Shown here: positions 25,763 to 33,515 of the stretch, one piece after another
How the letters are laid out: every line of letters begins with the position of its first letter
Numbering within the stretch: the first letter of the stretch is position 1
Assembly (NCBI RefSeq): GCF_003389455.1
Contig: NZ_QUAC01000237.1
Coordinates: forward strand, 1 to 38,751
Source: Streptomyces inhibens
GTDB taxonomy: Bacteria > Actinomycetota > Actinomycetes > Streptomycetales > Streptomycetaceae
Reading direction: 5' to 3'
DNA length: 38,751 bases
Program-made: the position numbers and the translations under genes
The notes under the pieces: generated by a model
What the model was told of the DNA's origin: nothing
What the model saw: only the letters and a program-made list of their open reading frames with translations
Databases searched by the model: none

Positions 25763-26911
25763 ATGGGCTGGACGGTCCTCTACATCGCGTTCGGCCTGGT
25801 CGCCCTGTGGCTGCTGGGTGAGGTCCTGCTCCAGTACAAGGCCCGGCTGCGCTGGCGGTTGCTCGCCTTCAGCGGCTTCCTCGGCGTGGTCGTCGGCGTC
25901 ATCATCCCCTCGGTGATCGTGATCGGGGTGGGCGCCATCGCCTTCGCCATCGGCCAGACCAATGTGACGCTCTCCTTCAAGCGCGGCTTCAACACCGGCT
26001 GGGCGCTGGGCGGCAAGCCCGGCGAGAGCAGGCGCCGACGGGCCCGGCCGACGGGCCGGCCGGCCGCCGAGCCGACGCTCCAGGTCTCCGATCTGGAGGC
26101 CGTGGCGCCCGCCGACGGCCCGGGCCAGGGCGCCGACGGGGGCCAGGACACCTTCGAGTCCACCGGCGGCTTCCAGAGCCAGGACACCTACGCCGGGCAG
26201 AGTTCCTACGACTACCGTGCGGGCGACTACGAGGCCACCGCGTACGCGCCCAACGACTACGCGCCCAACGACTACGCGCCCAACGCCTACGAGGCCAACG
26301 GCGGCTACCGCGGCCAGGATCCGTACCAGGACCAGGGCGCCCCCCAGGACCAGGGCGCCTATGCCACGCAGCCCTTCGCCGTCCAGGACGACTATGCGCA
26401 GGCCGGCGCCGGCGCCGTCTACGCCCCGCAGCCGATGCCCGACGAGACCGGCCAGTACGGCATATACAGCCCCGACGCCCGCACCCCGCAGCCCGGCTAC
26501 GACGCCTACGGCAGCGCCCCCGACAACGGGAACAGCGACGGCAACGGCTATGCGTACGGCGGCAGTTACGGCCCCGCCGCAGGCCAGGACGGCTACGCCG
26601 ACCCCTACGCGGCCTACGGCGACGGCCAGGGCCGGCAGGCGCCCTACGCCGACCCGTACACCGGCGCCCAGCAGTACGCCGCCACCTACGACCCGTACGA
26701 GCAGCCGGACCCCTACGCCCAGCCGCCCTACGGCGCGCAGCAGTACGACAGCCAGGGGCAGCCGCTCGGCCAGAACCCGGAACAGGGCTACGGCGAGACG
26801 CCGCCCGGCGGGGTCTGGGTCCCCCAGCAGCGCGACGGCGAACTCCCGCCCGAGCAGCCTTACCCGCCCTACCAGCAGCAGACGTACGACGGGCAGCCCT
26901 ACCGCTACTGA
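25763..26911 (+). CDS. Two-TM protein with a long Tyr/Pro/Gln/Gly-rich tail
   Basis: The protein has 382 residues from the ATG at 25763 (AGAGGGG is nearby upstream). The N-terminus has two membrane helices (WTVLYIAFGLVALWLLGEVLL and FSGFLGVVVGVIIPSVIVIGVGAIAFAIG) separated by a basic turn, then a basic segment (SRRRRARPTGR). The remaining 270 residues are low complexity, rich in Tyr, Asp, Pro, Gln and Gly, with many QDxYA, DPY and YAPN units including three tandem YAPND/A copies. It has no recognisable enzyme domain. Tails like this are common on Streptomyces membrane proteins and may phase-separate, bind partners or be phosphorylated on Tyr. It is convergent with the CrtI-like gene. Confidence 0.8.
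   Translation: MGWTVLYIAFGLVALWLLGEVLLQYKARLRWRLLAFSGFLGVVVGVIIPSVIVIGVGAIAFAIGQTNVTLSFKRGFNTGWALGGKPGESRRRRARPTGRPAAEPTLQVSDLEAVAPADGPGQGADGGQDTFESTGGFQSQDTYAGQSSYDYRAGDYEATAYAPNDYAPNDYAPNAYEANGGYRGQDPYQDQGAPQDQGAYATQPFAVQDDYAQAGAGAVYAPQPMPDETGQYGIYSPDARTPQPGYDAYGSAPDNGNSDGNGYAYGGSYGPAAGQDGYADPYAAYGDGQGRQAPYADPYTGAQQYAATYDPYEQPDPYAQPPYGAQQYDSQGQPLGQNPEQGYGETPPGGVWVPQQRDGELPPEQPYPPYQQQTYDGQPYRY
26243..26287 (+). repeat. 15-base in-frame tandem repeat
   Basis: Three head-to-tail copies of TACGCGCCCAACGAC (the third ends GCC) encode YAPND-YAPND-YAPNA in the tail of the membrane protein. They look like a recent slippage expansion. Confidence 0.9.
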
Positions 26912-26930
26912 GTCCGGGCGGGACACGCAG

Positions 26931-26959
26931 GGCCGCGGCGACCACCGCCGGCCGCGGCC
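26931..26959. terminator. Terminator between convergent genes
   Basis: GGCCGCGGC (26931-26939) and GCCGCGGCC (26951-26959) form a perfect 9-bp GC stem with an 11-base loop. It lies in the 60-base gap between two convergent genes and can serve both strands. Confidence 0.65.
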
Positions 26960-26971
26960 GCCGCTACGCCC

Positions 26972-28489
26972 TCATGTCGAGCCGTGCCAGTCATCACCGT
27001 TGACGATCAGGCCCGCGACGATCGCGCCGGACATCCCGGCATGCGCCGGCCCGCCGCCCGGGTGTGACCAGCCACCGACCGCGTAGAGCCCCGGTATCCG
27101 GGTGCGGTTGCCGGGCCGCAGAAAGCGGCCTTCCTGCCCCGCCAGCGCCGGTCCCGGCACCAACATGTCGTCCGTGGGCGGCAGAACCTCCCGCCACAGC
27201 ATCCGCTCCCGCAGCCCGGGAACCGCGGCCTCGGCGATCTCGGTCAGCCGGTCGGCGTCCGCCGCGGCCGCCTCGCGGTCCCTCCAGTCGACCGGCCCGT
27301 GCGGGGCCACGGTCGCGGTCAGCGTCACGGCCTCATGGCCGTCATCGGGCCGGGAGGCGGGATCGTCCGGGCGCAGCACCGTCACCGTCGGCCGCTCGCA
27401 GGGCGTCCGCAGATCGAGGCCGTCCCCGAACACGCCCGCCAGCTCCGCGGCCCGGTCCGGCGCATGGACGACGGTCCGATGCGCCGCTCCCGCCTCCCGC
27501 GCTCCGCGCAGCGCCACACAGACCGTCAGCCGCCCCGGCGCACGGTCGCCCGGACCGGTCCGCGGACGCACCTCGTCCTCCCCGTACGGATCCCGCCCCC
27601 CGAGGAGCGCGGGAAGCCCGGCCGGATCGATGCCCGCCACCACGAACTCCGCGTCCGCCACCCGGCCGTCGGCCAGCTCGACGCCCGCCGCCCGCCCGTC
27701 CTTCTCGACGATCCCGGTCACCTCCGCCCCGAAGGTGAACTCCACCTTGCGCGCCAGGCAGCGCTCGTACAGCGCGTCGGCCAGCGCCCGCATACCGCCG
27801 CGCGGGTACCAACTCCCGAAGGTCTGCTCCATGTACGGCAGCACGACGGCGCTCGCGGGGGCGCTGCGCGGGTCGAAGCCGTACGCCAGCGCATGGCTCT
27901 CCAGCAGCGCGACCAGCCGGGGGTCGGCCAGCTCGCGGCGGGCGACCTCGGCGAGGGTGGCCGTCGTGGGGCCCTTGCCCCGGCCGAACAGCCCGCGCCT
28001 GCGCACCGCCGGATACGGATCACGCCCCAGCATCCGCCACTCCCGCCACAGCGGCTCCTCCAGGAGCGGCCGGCGGGTGGCGTCCCAGGCCTCGCGGGCG
28101 CGGCCCACCAGCGCGCTCCAGCGCTCACCGGAGCCGGCGCCCAGCGTCTCGTCCAGGGCCGCGAGGACACCGGCCCGCGAGGCGTTCGGCAGCGATACGG
28201 CCGTGCCGTCGGCGAAGACATGGCGGCTCGCGGGGTCGACCTGGGACAGCTCGACGCAGCTCTCCAGCGGCTCGCGGCCGGTCTTGAGGAACAGATCGCG
28301 GTAGACCGCGGGCAGATGCAGCAGGCCCGGCCCCGTATCGAAGGCGAAGCCGTCCCGCTCGAACCGTCGCACCGCGCCGCCATGCGTCGCGGCACGCTCG
28401 AACACCGCCACCTGGTGGCCCGCGACGGCCAGCCGGGCGGCGGCTGCCATCGCGCCCATCCCGGCGCCGATCACCGCAATCCGTGCCAT
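26972..28489 (-). CDS. CrtI-like FAD-dependent desaturase/oxidoreductase
   Basis: The protein has 505 residues and belongs to the phytoene-desaturase-like (CrtI/amine-oxidase-fold) family. The N-terminal FAD motif ARIAVIGAGMGAMAAAARLAVAGHQVAVFERAA is followed by GGAVRRFERDGFAFDTGPGLLHLP, the second block typical of carotenoid desaturases. YMEQTFGSWYPRGGMRALADAL near 235 is the substrate-channel motif, and the C-terminus RIPGLYAVGGWSHPGGGPAHAGMSGAIVAGLI is the flavin-capping block. No other carotenoid gene is nearby, so the substrate is unknown and other hydrophobic polyenes or retinoids are possible. The ATG at 28489 is chosen because it starts the FAD motif; a TAAAGT hexamer seven bases upstream suggests a leaderless transcript. 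Confidence 0.88.
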   Translation of the reverse strand: MARIAVIGAGMGAMAAAARLAVAGHQVAVFERAATHGGAVRRFERDGFAFDTGPGLLHLPAVYRDLFLKTGREPLESCVELSQVDPASRHVFADGTAVSLPNASRAGVLAALDETLGAGSGERWSALVGRAREAWDATRRPLLEEPLWREWRMLGRDPYPAVRRRGLFGRGKGPTTATLAEVARRELADPRLVALLESHALAYGFDPRSAPASAVVLPYMEQTFGSWYPRGGMRALADALYERCLARKVEFTFGAEVTGIVEKDGRAAGVELADGRVADAEFVVAGIDPAGLPALLGGRDPYGEDEVRPRTGPGDRAPGRLTVCVALRGAREAGAAHRTVVHAPDRAAELAGVFGDGLDLRTPCERPTVTVLRPDDPASRPDDGHEAVTLTATVAPHGPVDWRDREAAAADADRLTEIAEAAVPGLRERMLWREVLPPTDDMLVPGPALAGQEGRFLRPGNRTRIPGLYAVGGWSHPGGGPAHAGMSGAIVAGLIVNGDDWHGST

Positions 28490-28559
28490 GCCTGCGACTT
28501 TATCCGGCCCCACCGACAACGCCCGCACGGCCGCTGCCAGGCCCTGTGCCGACGCCGCT

Positions 28560-29180
28560 TCAGCCGGCCGGTGGCACCGCGCCGCCCGCGGTGGCCAGCC
28601 GCTTGTCCTCGCGCCGCTGACGCCTGCGCCGCAGGAAGCGGCGGATCCGCGACCAGAGGAGGACCACCAGCGCGATGCCCGCGGCCAGCAGCCCGGCCGC
28701 GATGACCGCCGCGGCCACCGGATGGAAGACCGCGAAGGCGATGATCCCGGCGACGCCCAGATCCTCCAGCAGGCTCAGCACGATGTTGCTGGCCGGCTCC
28801 GGCGAGGTGTTGACCGCGATCCGTGTGCCCGCCTTGACCAGATGGCTCAGCAGCGCGGTGGAGCCGCCCACCGCGCCCGCCGCCAGCTCGGGCAGCGAAC
28901 CGTTGTGCCCGGCCAGCAGCGCCGCCACCACGGCGCCGGCGACCGGCCGGATCACCGTGTGCACGGCGTCCCAGACCGAGTCCACGTACGGGATCTTGTC
29001 GGCGACGGCCTCACACAGGAAGAGCACCCCGGCCACGATGAGCACATCGGGGCGCTGCAACGACGCGGGCACCTCATCGGTGACGCCGGTCGCGCCGAGC
29101 AGGCCGAACAGCAGGACGACGGCATAGGCGTTGATCCCGCTCGCCCAGCCACTGGTGAACACCAAGGGAAGTACGGACAC
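28560..29180 (-). CDS. DUF4126 membrane protein
   Basis: The protein has 206 residues from the GTG at 29180, with the family-typical start VSVLPLVFTSGWASGINAYAVVLLFGLLG. Hydrophobic segments fall at about 3-30, 48-63, 77-95, 100-115, 138-160 and 163-180, so it has five to six passes, then a strongly basic C-terminus (RIRRFLRRRRQRREDKR) that should face the cytoplasm. DSVWDAVHTVIRPVAGAVVAALL is a conserved DUF4126 block. The function is unknown. The gene lies downstream of a near-perfect MacR operator (29223-29238), which fits MacRS control of membrane-protein genes. A TACGAT hexamer sits seven bases before the GTG and no ribosome-binding site is seen. Confidence 0.87.
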   Translation of the reverse strand: MSVLPLVFTSGWASGINAYAVVLLFGLLGATGVTDEVPASLQRPDVLIVAGVLFLCEAVADKIPYVDSVWDAVHTVIRPVAGAVVAALLAGHNGSLPELAAGAVGGSTALLSHLVKAGTRIAVNTSPEPASNIVLSLLEDLGVAGIIAFAVFHPVAAAVIAAGLLAAGIALVVLLWSRIRRFLRRRRQRREDKRLATAGGAVPPAG

Positions 29181-29222
29181 CCGGCCGATCGTAGGCGGTG
29201 GTTGGGGGCCGGTGCTCAGGTT

Positions 29223-29238
29223 TGAGTATCCGTACTCA
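29223..29238. promoter_or_regulatory. Candidate MacR operator
   Basis: TGAGTATCCGTACTCA matches the reported MacR box TGAGTACnnGTACTCA at 13 of 14 defined positions (T for C at position 7). It is centred about 50 bases upstream of the DUF4126 start and about 30 upstream of its -10-like hexamer, a position suited to activation. Confidence 0.65.
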
Positions 29239-29366
29239 GACGCCGAGATGAGTAGGTACGCGGATAGGCCGGCGGCCTCCCGGACGAAAGAGTGGGGACC
29301 ACGGAAGGGAAGCGGCGCCGCACCGCCGACACGGGGCGGCGGAGCGGCGCGGCTCCCGGACGTGAC

Positions 29367-29426
29367 GGGGGAAGTACGGGGGAAATACGGGGGGAGCCAC
29401 GGGGGCTCCACGGGGGAGCACGGGGG
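29367..29426 (+). repeat. G-quadruplex-prone array
   Basis: Six runs of five or six G (29367, 29378, 29389, 29401, 29412, 29422) are separated by loops of 5-6 bases, each ending in AC. The periodic unit is about 11 bases. The pattern exceeds the usual four-run rule for G-quadruplexes. Confidence 0.75.
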
Positions 29427-29513
29427 AATCGCCGCCCTGGTCGGATCGGTGGGGGAACGGTCCGTGCCAGGGCGGCGCACTCTTTTGTGCGGGCCCACGG
29501 GGAAGAAAAGGGG

Positions 29514-29544
29514 TGCGCGCCGTACCTGACCAATACGGCGCGCA
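29514..29544 (-). terminator. Intrinsic terminator of the ABC/TetR operon
   Basis: A perfect 11-bp stem (arms 29514-29524 and 29534-29544, 9-base loop) begins 15 bases after the tetR-like stop. In the leftward transcript it is followed by CCCCTTTTCTTCCCC, giving a U-rich tail. Confidence 0.85.
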
Positions 29545-29559
29545 CTCGTATTCCGAGGA

Positions 29560-30261
29560 CTACGCGGGGCGGCCGCTGACCCGCCCCTGGAGCAGCCGCG
29601 ACAGCGCGGCGTGCACCTCGTCGATCGACCGGTCCGGCTGGTAGGACTGCCAGTCCAGGGCGGCCACCAGGACCATCCCGAACAGCGCCGACGCGGTCAG
29701 CGGGATGTCGATGTCCTCGCTCAGCTCCTCATGGGCCACCGCCTCGCGCAGCACGTCCTCCACCACCGTGATGGCCCGCTCGCGCACCACCATCAGCGTC
29801 GACTGCCAGGCCCGGTTGGTGCGCCACAGCTCGGCGACGTAGAGCTGGGTGAGCGCCGGGTAACGGGAGATGAAGTGCAGACCAGCCCGGATCATCGCGT
29901 CCAGCGCGTCGATCCGGCTGCCGCCCCGGTCGGTGACCTCCTCGGCGGCGGCCTGCAAGGAGGTCGCCAGCAGCTCGATGCCGTGCCGCAGCAGCTCCTC
30001 GAAGAGAACGTTCTTGCTCGCGAAGTTGTAGTAGACGGTGCCCTTCGCGACGCCCGCCCGCTCGGCGATCTCGTCCACCGTGGTGGACGAGAAGCCCTGT
30101 TCGGCGATGAGCGTGACCGCGGCCTCGAAGAGCTTGCGCCGGGTGGCGTCGCGGCGTGTATTGGAGCTGTCCATGGGGGTGATTGTGCCGGTCGCCACCG
30201 ATCGATGCGCGGCGCGTAGCGCCTCCGGCAGGGTGGTGGCGGGCGACGGGTGGGCGCTCAC
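29560..30261 (-). CDS. TetR-family transcriptional regulator
   Basis: The protein has 233 residues from the GTG at 30261, which overlaps the permease stop by four bases (GTGA) and has GGAGCTGAG upstream. The ATG at 30174 (MDSSNTRRDATRRK) would give 204 residues and is the position where many homologues start, but it lacks a ribosome-binding site. The helix-turn-helix is at about residues 36-82 (RRDATRRKLFEAAVTLIAEQGF, then STTVDEIAERAGVAKGTVYYNFASKN), a very typical TetR DNA-binding domain. The C-terminal ligand domain has YVAELWRTNRAWQSTLM, as in regulators of YhgE-type exporters. It is the last gene of an operon whose promoter carries a 22-base palindrome, so it probably represses its own operon. 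Confidence 0.93.
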   Translation of the reverse strand: MSAHPSPATTLPEALRAAHRSVATGTITPMDSSNTRRDATRRKLFEAAVTLIAEQGFSSTTVDEIAERAGVAKGTVYYNFASKNVLFEELLRHGIELLATSLQAAAEEVTDRGGSRIDALDAMIRAGLHFISRYPALTQLYVAELWRTNRAWQSTLMVVRERAITVVEDVLREAVAHEELSEDIDIPLTASALFGMVLVAALDWQSYQPDRSIDEVHAALSRLLQGRVSGRPA

Positions 30262-32465
30262 AGGCTCAGCTCCGGATGCAGGTCCTTCATCCGCACCACC
30301 TGCCGGCCGCGCGCCGTCAGCGAGGTCAGCGCGAGCGCCCCGGCGGTGAACGCCAGCAGCACCGCACTGCCCTGCCATACGGGCGCGAGCCCACCGCCCG
30401 TGATGAGCCGGCGCAGCCCCTCCACGATGTAACTCATCGGCAGATAGGGGTGGATGGCGCCGAAGAAGCCGGGGCTGGTCTGCACCGGATAGGTGCCGCC
30501 CGCCGAGGTCAGCTGGAGCATCAGCAGCGCCAGCACCAGGATCCGGCCGGCCGGCCCGAACTGCGCGTTCAGCCACTGCACGATCGCCGAGAAACAGGCC
30601 GTGACCAGCACCAGGAAGCCGATCGTGCCGGCCGCCCGGACCATCTCCAGACCGAGCGCGAAGTGCAGCACGGACATCAGCGCCGCGGTCTGCAGCACCC
30701 CCACCCCGAACACCGGCAGCCATCCGGACGCCGCCACCCGCCAGGAGGACGCGCCCATCGCCAGCGCCCGCCGGTTGAGCGGCTGGATCAGCATGTACGC
30801 CACCATCGAGCCGACCCACAAGGACAGCGGGATGAAGTACGGGGCGAACCCGGTGCCGTAGTTGGGCGCCTTGTGGGCGGAGTCCGAGGCCAGCTGCACC
30901 GGATCGGACATCACCAGCGTGCGCGCGTCGCGGTCCTTCCTGCCGTAGTCGGGGATCTGCTTCGCCCCGTCGTGCAGCCCGCCGGCCAGCTTCTGCGAGC
31001 CGTCGGAGAGCTTGAACATGCCGCCGTCCAGTGTCTGCGCGCCGTCCTTGAGCTTGCCCACACCGGAGTCGAGGTCGCCCATTCCGGCCGCGGCGCGGCC
31101 GGTGCCGTCGTGCAGCTGGTGCGCACCGTCGTTGAGCTTGTCCGCGCCGGCGGCCAGTTGGGCGTTGCCCGCGGCCAGCTTGCGGGCGCCCGCGGAGACC
31201 TTGTGCGCACCGTCGTTCAGGTCGTTGATCTTCTTGACCGCGGCGTCCATGTCGGCGCCCAGTGTGGGCCCGTGCTCGGCCAGCTCACTCGCCAGCGAGT
31301 GCAAGGTGTCCAGGTCCCGCCCCAGTTGTTCCAGGTTCTTCTGGTCGTGGACGTACCCGCTGACCTCCTCGGCCTTGTCCGCCGCGGTGTCCGCCTGCTC
31401 CGTGAGCTTCTTCAGCTCGGCGCAGGAGGTGTCGAGCTGCACCCCGCTCTCGCAGCGCAGCCGGTAGTAGGTGGCCAGACGGTCGGAGATCCCCCGCGAG
31501 AGCTTCGCCCCGTCGGCGGCCGCGGCGGGGAGCTTGTCCAGATGGTCCCGGACCGCCTGCGAGCCGTCCGCGACGAGCTGTGCCGCCTCGCCGATCTCCT
31601 TGCCGTGCGCCCGGATGAACGGGCCCACCTTGCCGACGACGCCGTTGACCGTGTCGGCCAGCTGCTGGGTGCCCTGCGCCACCTGCCCGGAACCGTCGGC
31701 CAGTTGGCGCGAGCCGCGGGCCGCCGTACCGGCTCCCCGGGCGAGGTCAAAGCTGCCCTGGGTGAGCCGCCCGGCGCCCGCGTCGAGGTCGCCCAGGCCC
31801 GTGACCAGTTTGCCGCTGCCGTCCTTCGCGGTGCCCAGACCGTCGGCCAGTTTGCCCGTGCCGTCCTTGGCCTGCCCGATGCCGTCCTTGAGCCGGTCGG
31901 CGCCGTCCGCGGCCTGCTCGGTCCTGCCGTGCAGCGTCGAGAACGACACAAAGATCTTGTCGAGGAAGGTACGCGACGACTTCGCGGAGGCCGCGGAGCG
32001 CACCTCGGAGAACACCGTCCGGGAGATCTGCCCGACGATGTAGTTGTTCGCGTCGTTCGTCCGGACCTTGAGGGCGCCGGTCTCCGGGTGGTCCCCGGAA
32101 CTGGAGGCGATCCGCCGGCTGAAGTCCTTCGGGATGGACAGCGAGAGGTAGTACGAGCCGTCCTCGACGCCCCTGGCGGCCTTCCCGGCGTCCACGGGGT
32201 GCCAGTCGAAGGTGTGGCTGTCGCGCAGCCCGGAGACGATGCTGTCGCCCGCCGAGATCCGCTTCCCGTCGACGTCGGCGCCCTTGTCCTCGTTGACCAG
32301 CGCCACCGGAATCCTGTCCAGCCGCCCGTACGGGTCCCAGAAGGACCACAAATACAGCGCGCCGTACAGGAGCGGCAGCAGCAGAAGGGCCGCCAGCGCC
32401 GCGCGCGGCAGCTTTCCCCTACCGAACCGCTTCAGCTCAAGCGCGGCCAGCTTCGGCGAGCGCAT
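30258..32465 (-). CDS. YhgE/Pip-type ABC transporter permease
   Basis: A large membrane protein of 735 residues. One membrane helix near the N-terminus (residues 20-42) is followed by a long extracellular region (about 45-520) full of Asp-Gly/Gly-Ala-type heptad repeats such as LKDGIGQAKDGTGKLADG, expected to form long helical bundles. Five or six membrane helices follow at the C-terminus (for example YFIPLSLWVGSMVAYMLI and VLALLMLQLTSAGGTYPVQT), in the ABC-2/YhgE layout. Proteins of this type are linked to export of lipids, toxins or antimicrobial compounds and to phage-infection proteins (Pip). The ATG at 32465 overlaps the ATPase gene's end by 29 bases, so the two are coupled. The substrate is unknown. 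Confidence 0.9.
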   Translation of the reverse strand: MRSPKLAALELKRFGRGKLPRAALAALLLLPLLYGALYLWSFWDPYGRLDRIPVALVNEDKGADVDGKRISAGDSIVSGLRDSHTFDWHPVDAGKAARGVEDGSYYLSLSIPKDFSRRIASSSGDHPETGALKVRTNDANNYIVGQISRTVFSEVRSAASAKSSRTFLDKIFVSFSTLHGRTEQAADGADRLKDGIGQAKDGTGKLADGLGTAKDGSGKLVTGLGDLDAGAGRLTQGSFDLARGAGTAARGSRQLADGSGQVAQGTQQLADTVNGVVGKVGPFIRAHGKEIGEAAQLVADGSQAVRDHLDKLPAAAADGAKLSRGISDRLATYYRLRCESGVQLDTSCAELKKLTEQADTAADKAEEVSGYVHDQKNLEQLGRDLDTLHSLASELAEHGPTLGADMDAAVKKINDLNDGAHKVSAGARKLAAGNAQLAAGADKLNDGAHQLHDGTGRAAAGMGDLDSGVGKLKDGAQTLDGGMFKLSDGSQKLAGGLHDGAKQIPDYGRKDRDARTLVMSDPVQLASDSAHKAPNYGTGFAPYFIPLSLWVGSMVAYMLIQPLNRRALAMGASSWRVAASGWLPVFGVGVLQTAALMSVLHFALGLEMVRAAGTIGFLVLVTACFSAIVQWLNAQFGPAGRILVLALLMLQLTSAGGTYPVQTSPGFFGAIHPYLPMSYIVEGLRRLITGGGLAPVWQGSAVLLAFTAGALALTSLTARGRQVVRMKDLHPELSL

Positions 32466-33297
32466 CGGCCGCCCCCTCCTCGTCGTCGTGCCCGTTCTCG
32501 CTCTTCCTGCCGTCGTCGCTCTCCGGGGCGGCGTCCGGTGTGGCGGTGGGGCCGTCGCCGGGCGCGGCCTGCGGGGGGTCCTGTTCCGGACGGTCGCCCG
32601 TACGTACCAGCAGCACGCCCTCGCCGCCCTCGGGCGGCTCGCTGCACACCGCGAGCACCGTCGTGCCGGCCGCCGCAAGGCTCCGCAGCATCGCCCAGGC
32701 CGCCGCGCGCTCCCCGTCGGACAGCTTCAGATCGGTGTCGTCGACGGCCAGCAGCCGCGGCCCGCCGATCAGCGCGAGCGCCACGGACAGCCGCAGCGCC
32801 TCCAGCCGCTCCAGATCGCGCACCGAGGTACGGATCCCCTTGGGCAGCGACTCCAGATCGAGACCGGCCGCCGTGAGCGCGTCGTCCACCAGGGCGCGGG
32901 CCTTCGCCCTGCGCTCCCGGCGCGGCCGCAGCAGCCCCCGCAGCGAACCGCCGAACCGGCCCTGCAACAGGGCGCGTTCGCGCAAGTGCTCGCCCACGGT
33001 CAGCGCGGGATCGAGCTCGGCGACCCCCGGCACATGGGCGAGCGCGGTGACGGACCGGACCGCGGACATCTTCTTGGGCAGCGGCAGTCCGCCGATCTCC
33101 GCGGTGCCCGCGGCGGACTTCATCCGGCCGGTGAGCGCGAGCAGCAGACACGTACGGCCCGAGCCCGAAGGGCCCTGTACGGCGATCAGTGAGCCGGGCG
33201 CGGCCGTGAGGTCGATGTTCCGGAACGCCCATCCGCGGGGGCCCTTGACCCCGAATCCCACGGCCGTGACCGCCGCCCCGTGCGGGGTGCTGTCCAC
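32437..33297 (-). CDS. Degenerate ABC transporter ATPase subunit
   Basis: The protein has 286 residues, partner of the YhgE-type permease. The ABC fold is visible: FRNIDLTAAPGSLIAVQGPSGSGRTCLLLALTGRM carries the Walker A position, but the Lys of GxxGxGKT is Arg. The signature LSGGQ is not recognisable (the place holds RDLERLEALRLSVALALIG), and Walker B reads LLAVDDTD without the usual catalytic Glu after the Asp. The last 45 residues are an acidic/Gly-rich tail. ATP hydrolysis may be weak or absent; similar degenerate ATPases accompany YhgE permeases in actinomycetes. The GTG start has AGGAGG seven bases upstream. The promoter just upstream holds the 22-base palindrome expected to bind the operon's own TetR protein. 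Confidence 0.85.
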   Translation of the reverse strand: MDSTPHGAAVTAVGFGVKGPRGWAFRNIDLTAAPGSLIAVQGPSGSGRTCLLLALTGRMKSAAGTAEIGGLPLPKKMSAVRSVTALAHVPGVAELDPALTVGEHLRERALLQGRFGGSLRGLLRPRRERRAKARALVDDALTAAGLDLESLPKGIRTSVRDLERLEALRLSVALALIGGPRLLAVDDTDLKLSDGERAAAWAMLRSLAAAGTTVLAVCSEPPEGGEGVLLVRTGDRPEQDPPQAAPGDGPTATPDAAPESDDGRKSENGHDDEEGAADALAEAGRA

Positions 33298-33308
33298 GAT
33301 CCCCTCCT

Positions 33309-33330
33309 TTGAACTGACTGGTCAGTTCAA
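33309..33330. promoter_or_regulatory. TetR operator of the ABC transporter operon
   Basis: Perfect 10-base arms TTGAACTGAC (33309-33318) and GTCAGTTCAA (33321-33330) with a 2-base centre. It lies 12 bases before the ATPase start and just downstream of a CATACT -10-like hexamer on the leftward strand, so a bound repressor would block transcription start. Confidence 0.8.
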
Positions 33331-33460
33331 AAAGTATGCAGCACCCCACCCCCCGTTCCGCAAGGGGGTCTTGGGAATCCGCCGGGGTTCCCTTCCCCCT
33401 TCACGACGAAAGAGCAGGTCAGGGTCGATTGTCAGTGGTGTACCTCACGATGGGGTCATA

Positions 33461-33496
33461 CGGTCCCGAATCGGCATTCGGTCCCGAACCGGCATG
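33461..33496 (+). repeat. 18-base tandem direct repeat
   Basis: CGGTCCCGAATCGGCATT is followed at once by a second copy with two differences (33479-33496). It lies in the leader of the HEPN-family gene, 20 bases before its start. Confidence 0.9.
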
Positions 33497-33515
33497 CGAC
33501 GACAGGAGGTTCGTC

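Larger units (their letters stand above)
29181..29559. other. 379-base intergenic region with operator, G-run array and hairpins
   Basis: This gene-free stretch lies between the DUF4126 start and the TetR stop. It holds, from left to right, a -10-like TACGAT, the MacR-type palindrome, a G-rich array of six runs (29367-29426), a bulged hairpin at 29431-29476 (10-bp outer stem plus 7-bp inner stem) and a leftward terminator at 29514-29544. Short open frames across it have no ribosome-binding site or conserved look, so I call no gene. Confidence 0.7.

Noticed and set aside
29240..29559. Short open frames in the region left of the TetR gene
   Set aside because: No ribosome-binding sites, biased composition and overlap with hairpins and G-run array.
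30183..32876. Open frame of 897 codons on the + strand opposite the YhgE permease
   Set aside because: Composition of an antisense shadow; the permease, ATPase and TetR genes on the other strand have overlaps, ribosome-binding sites and an operator.
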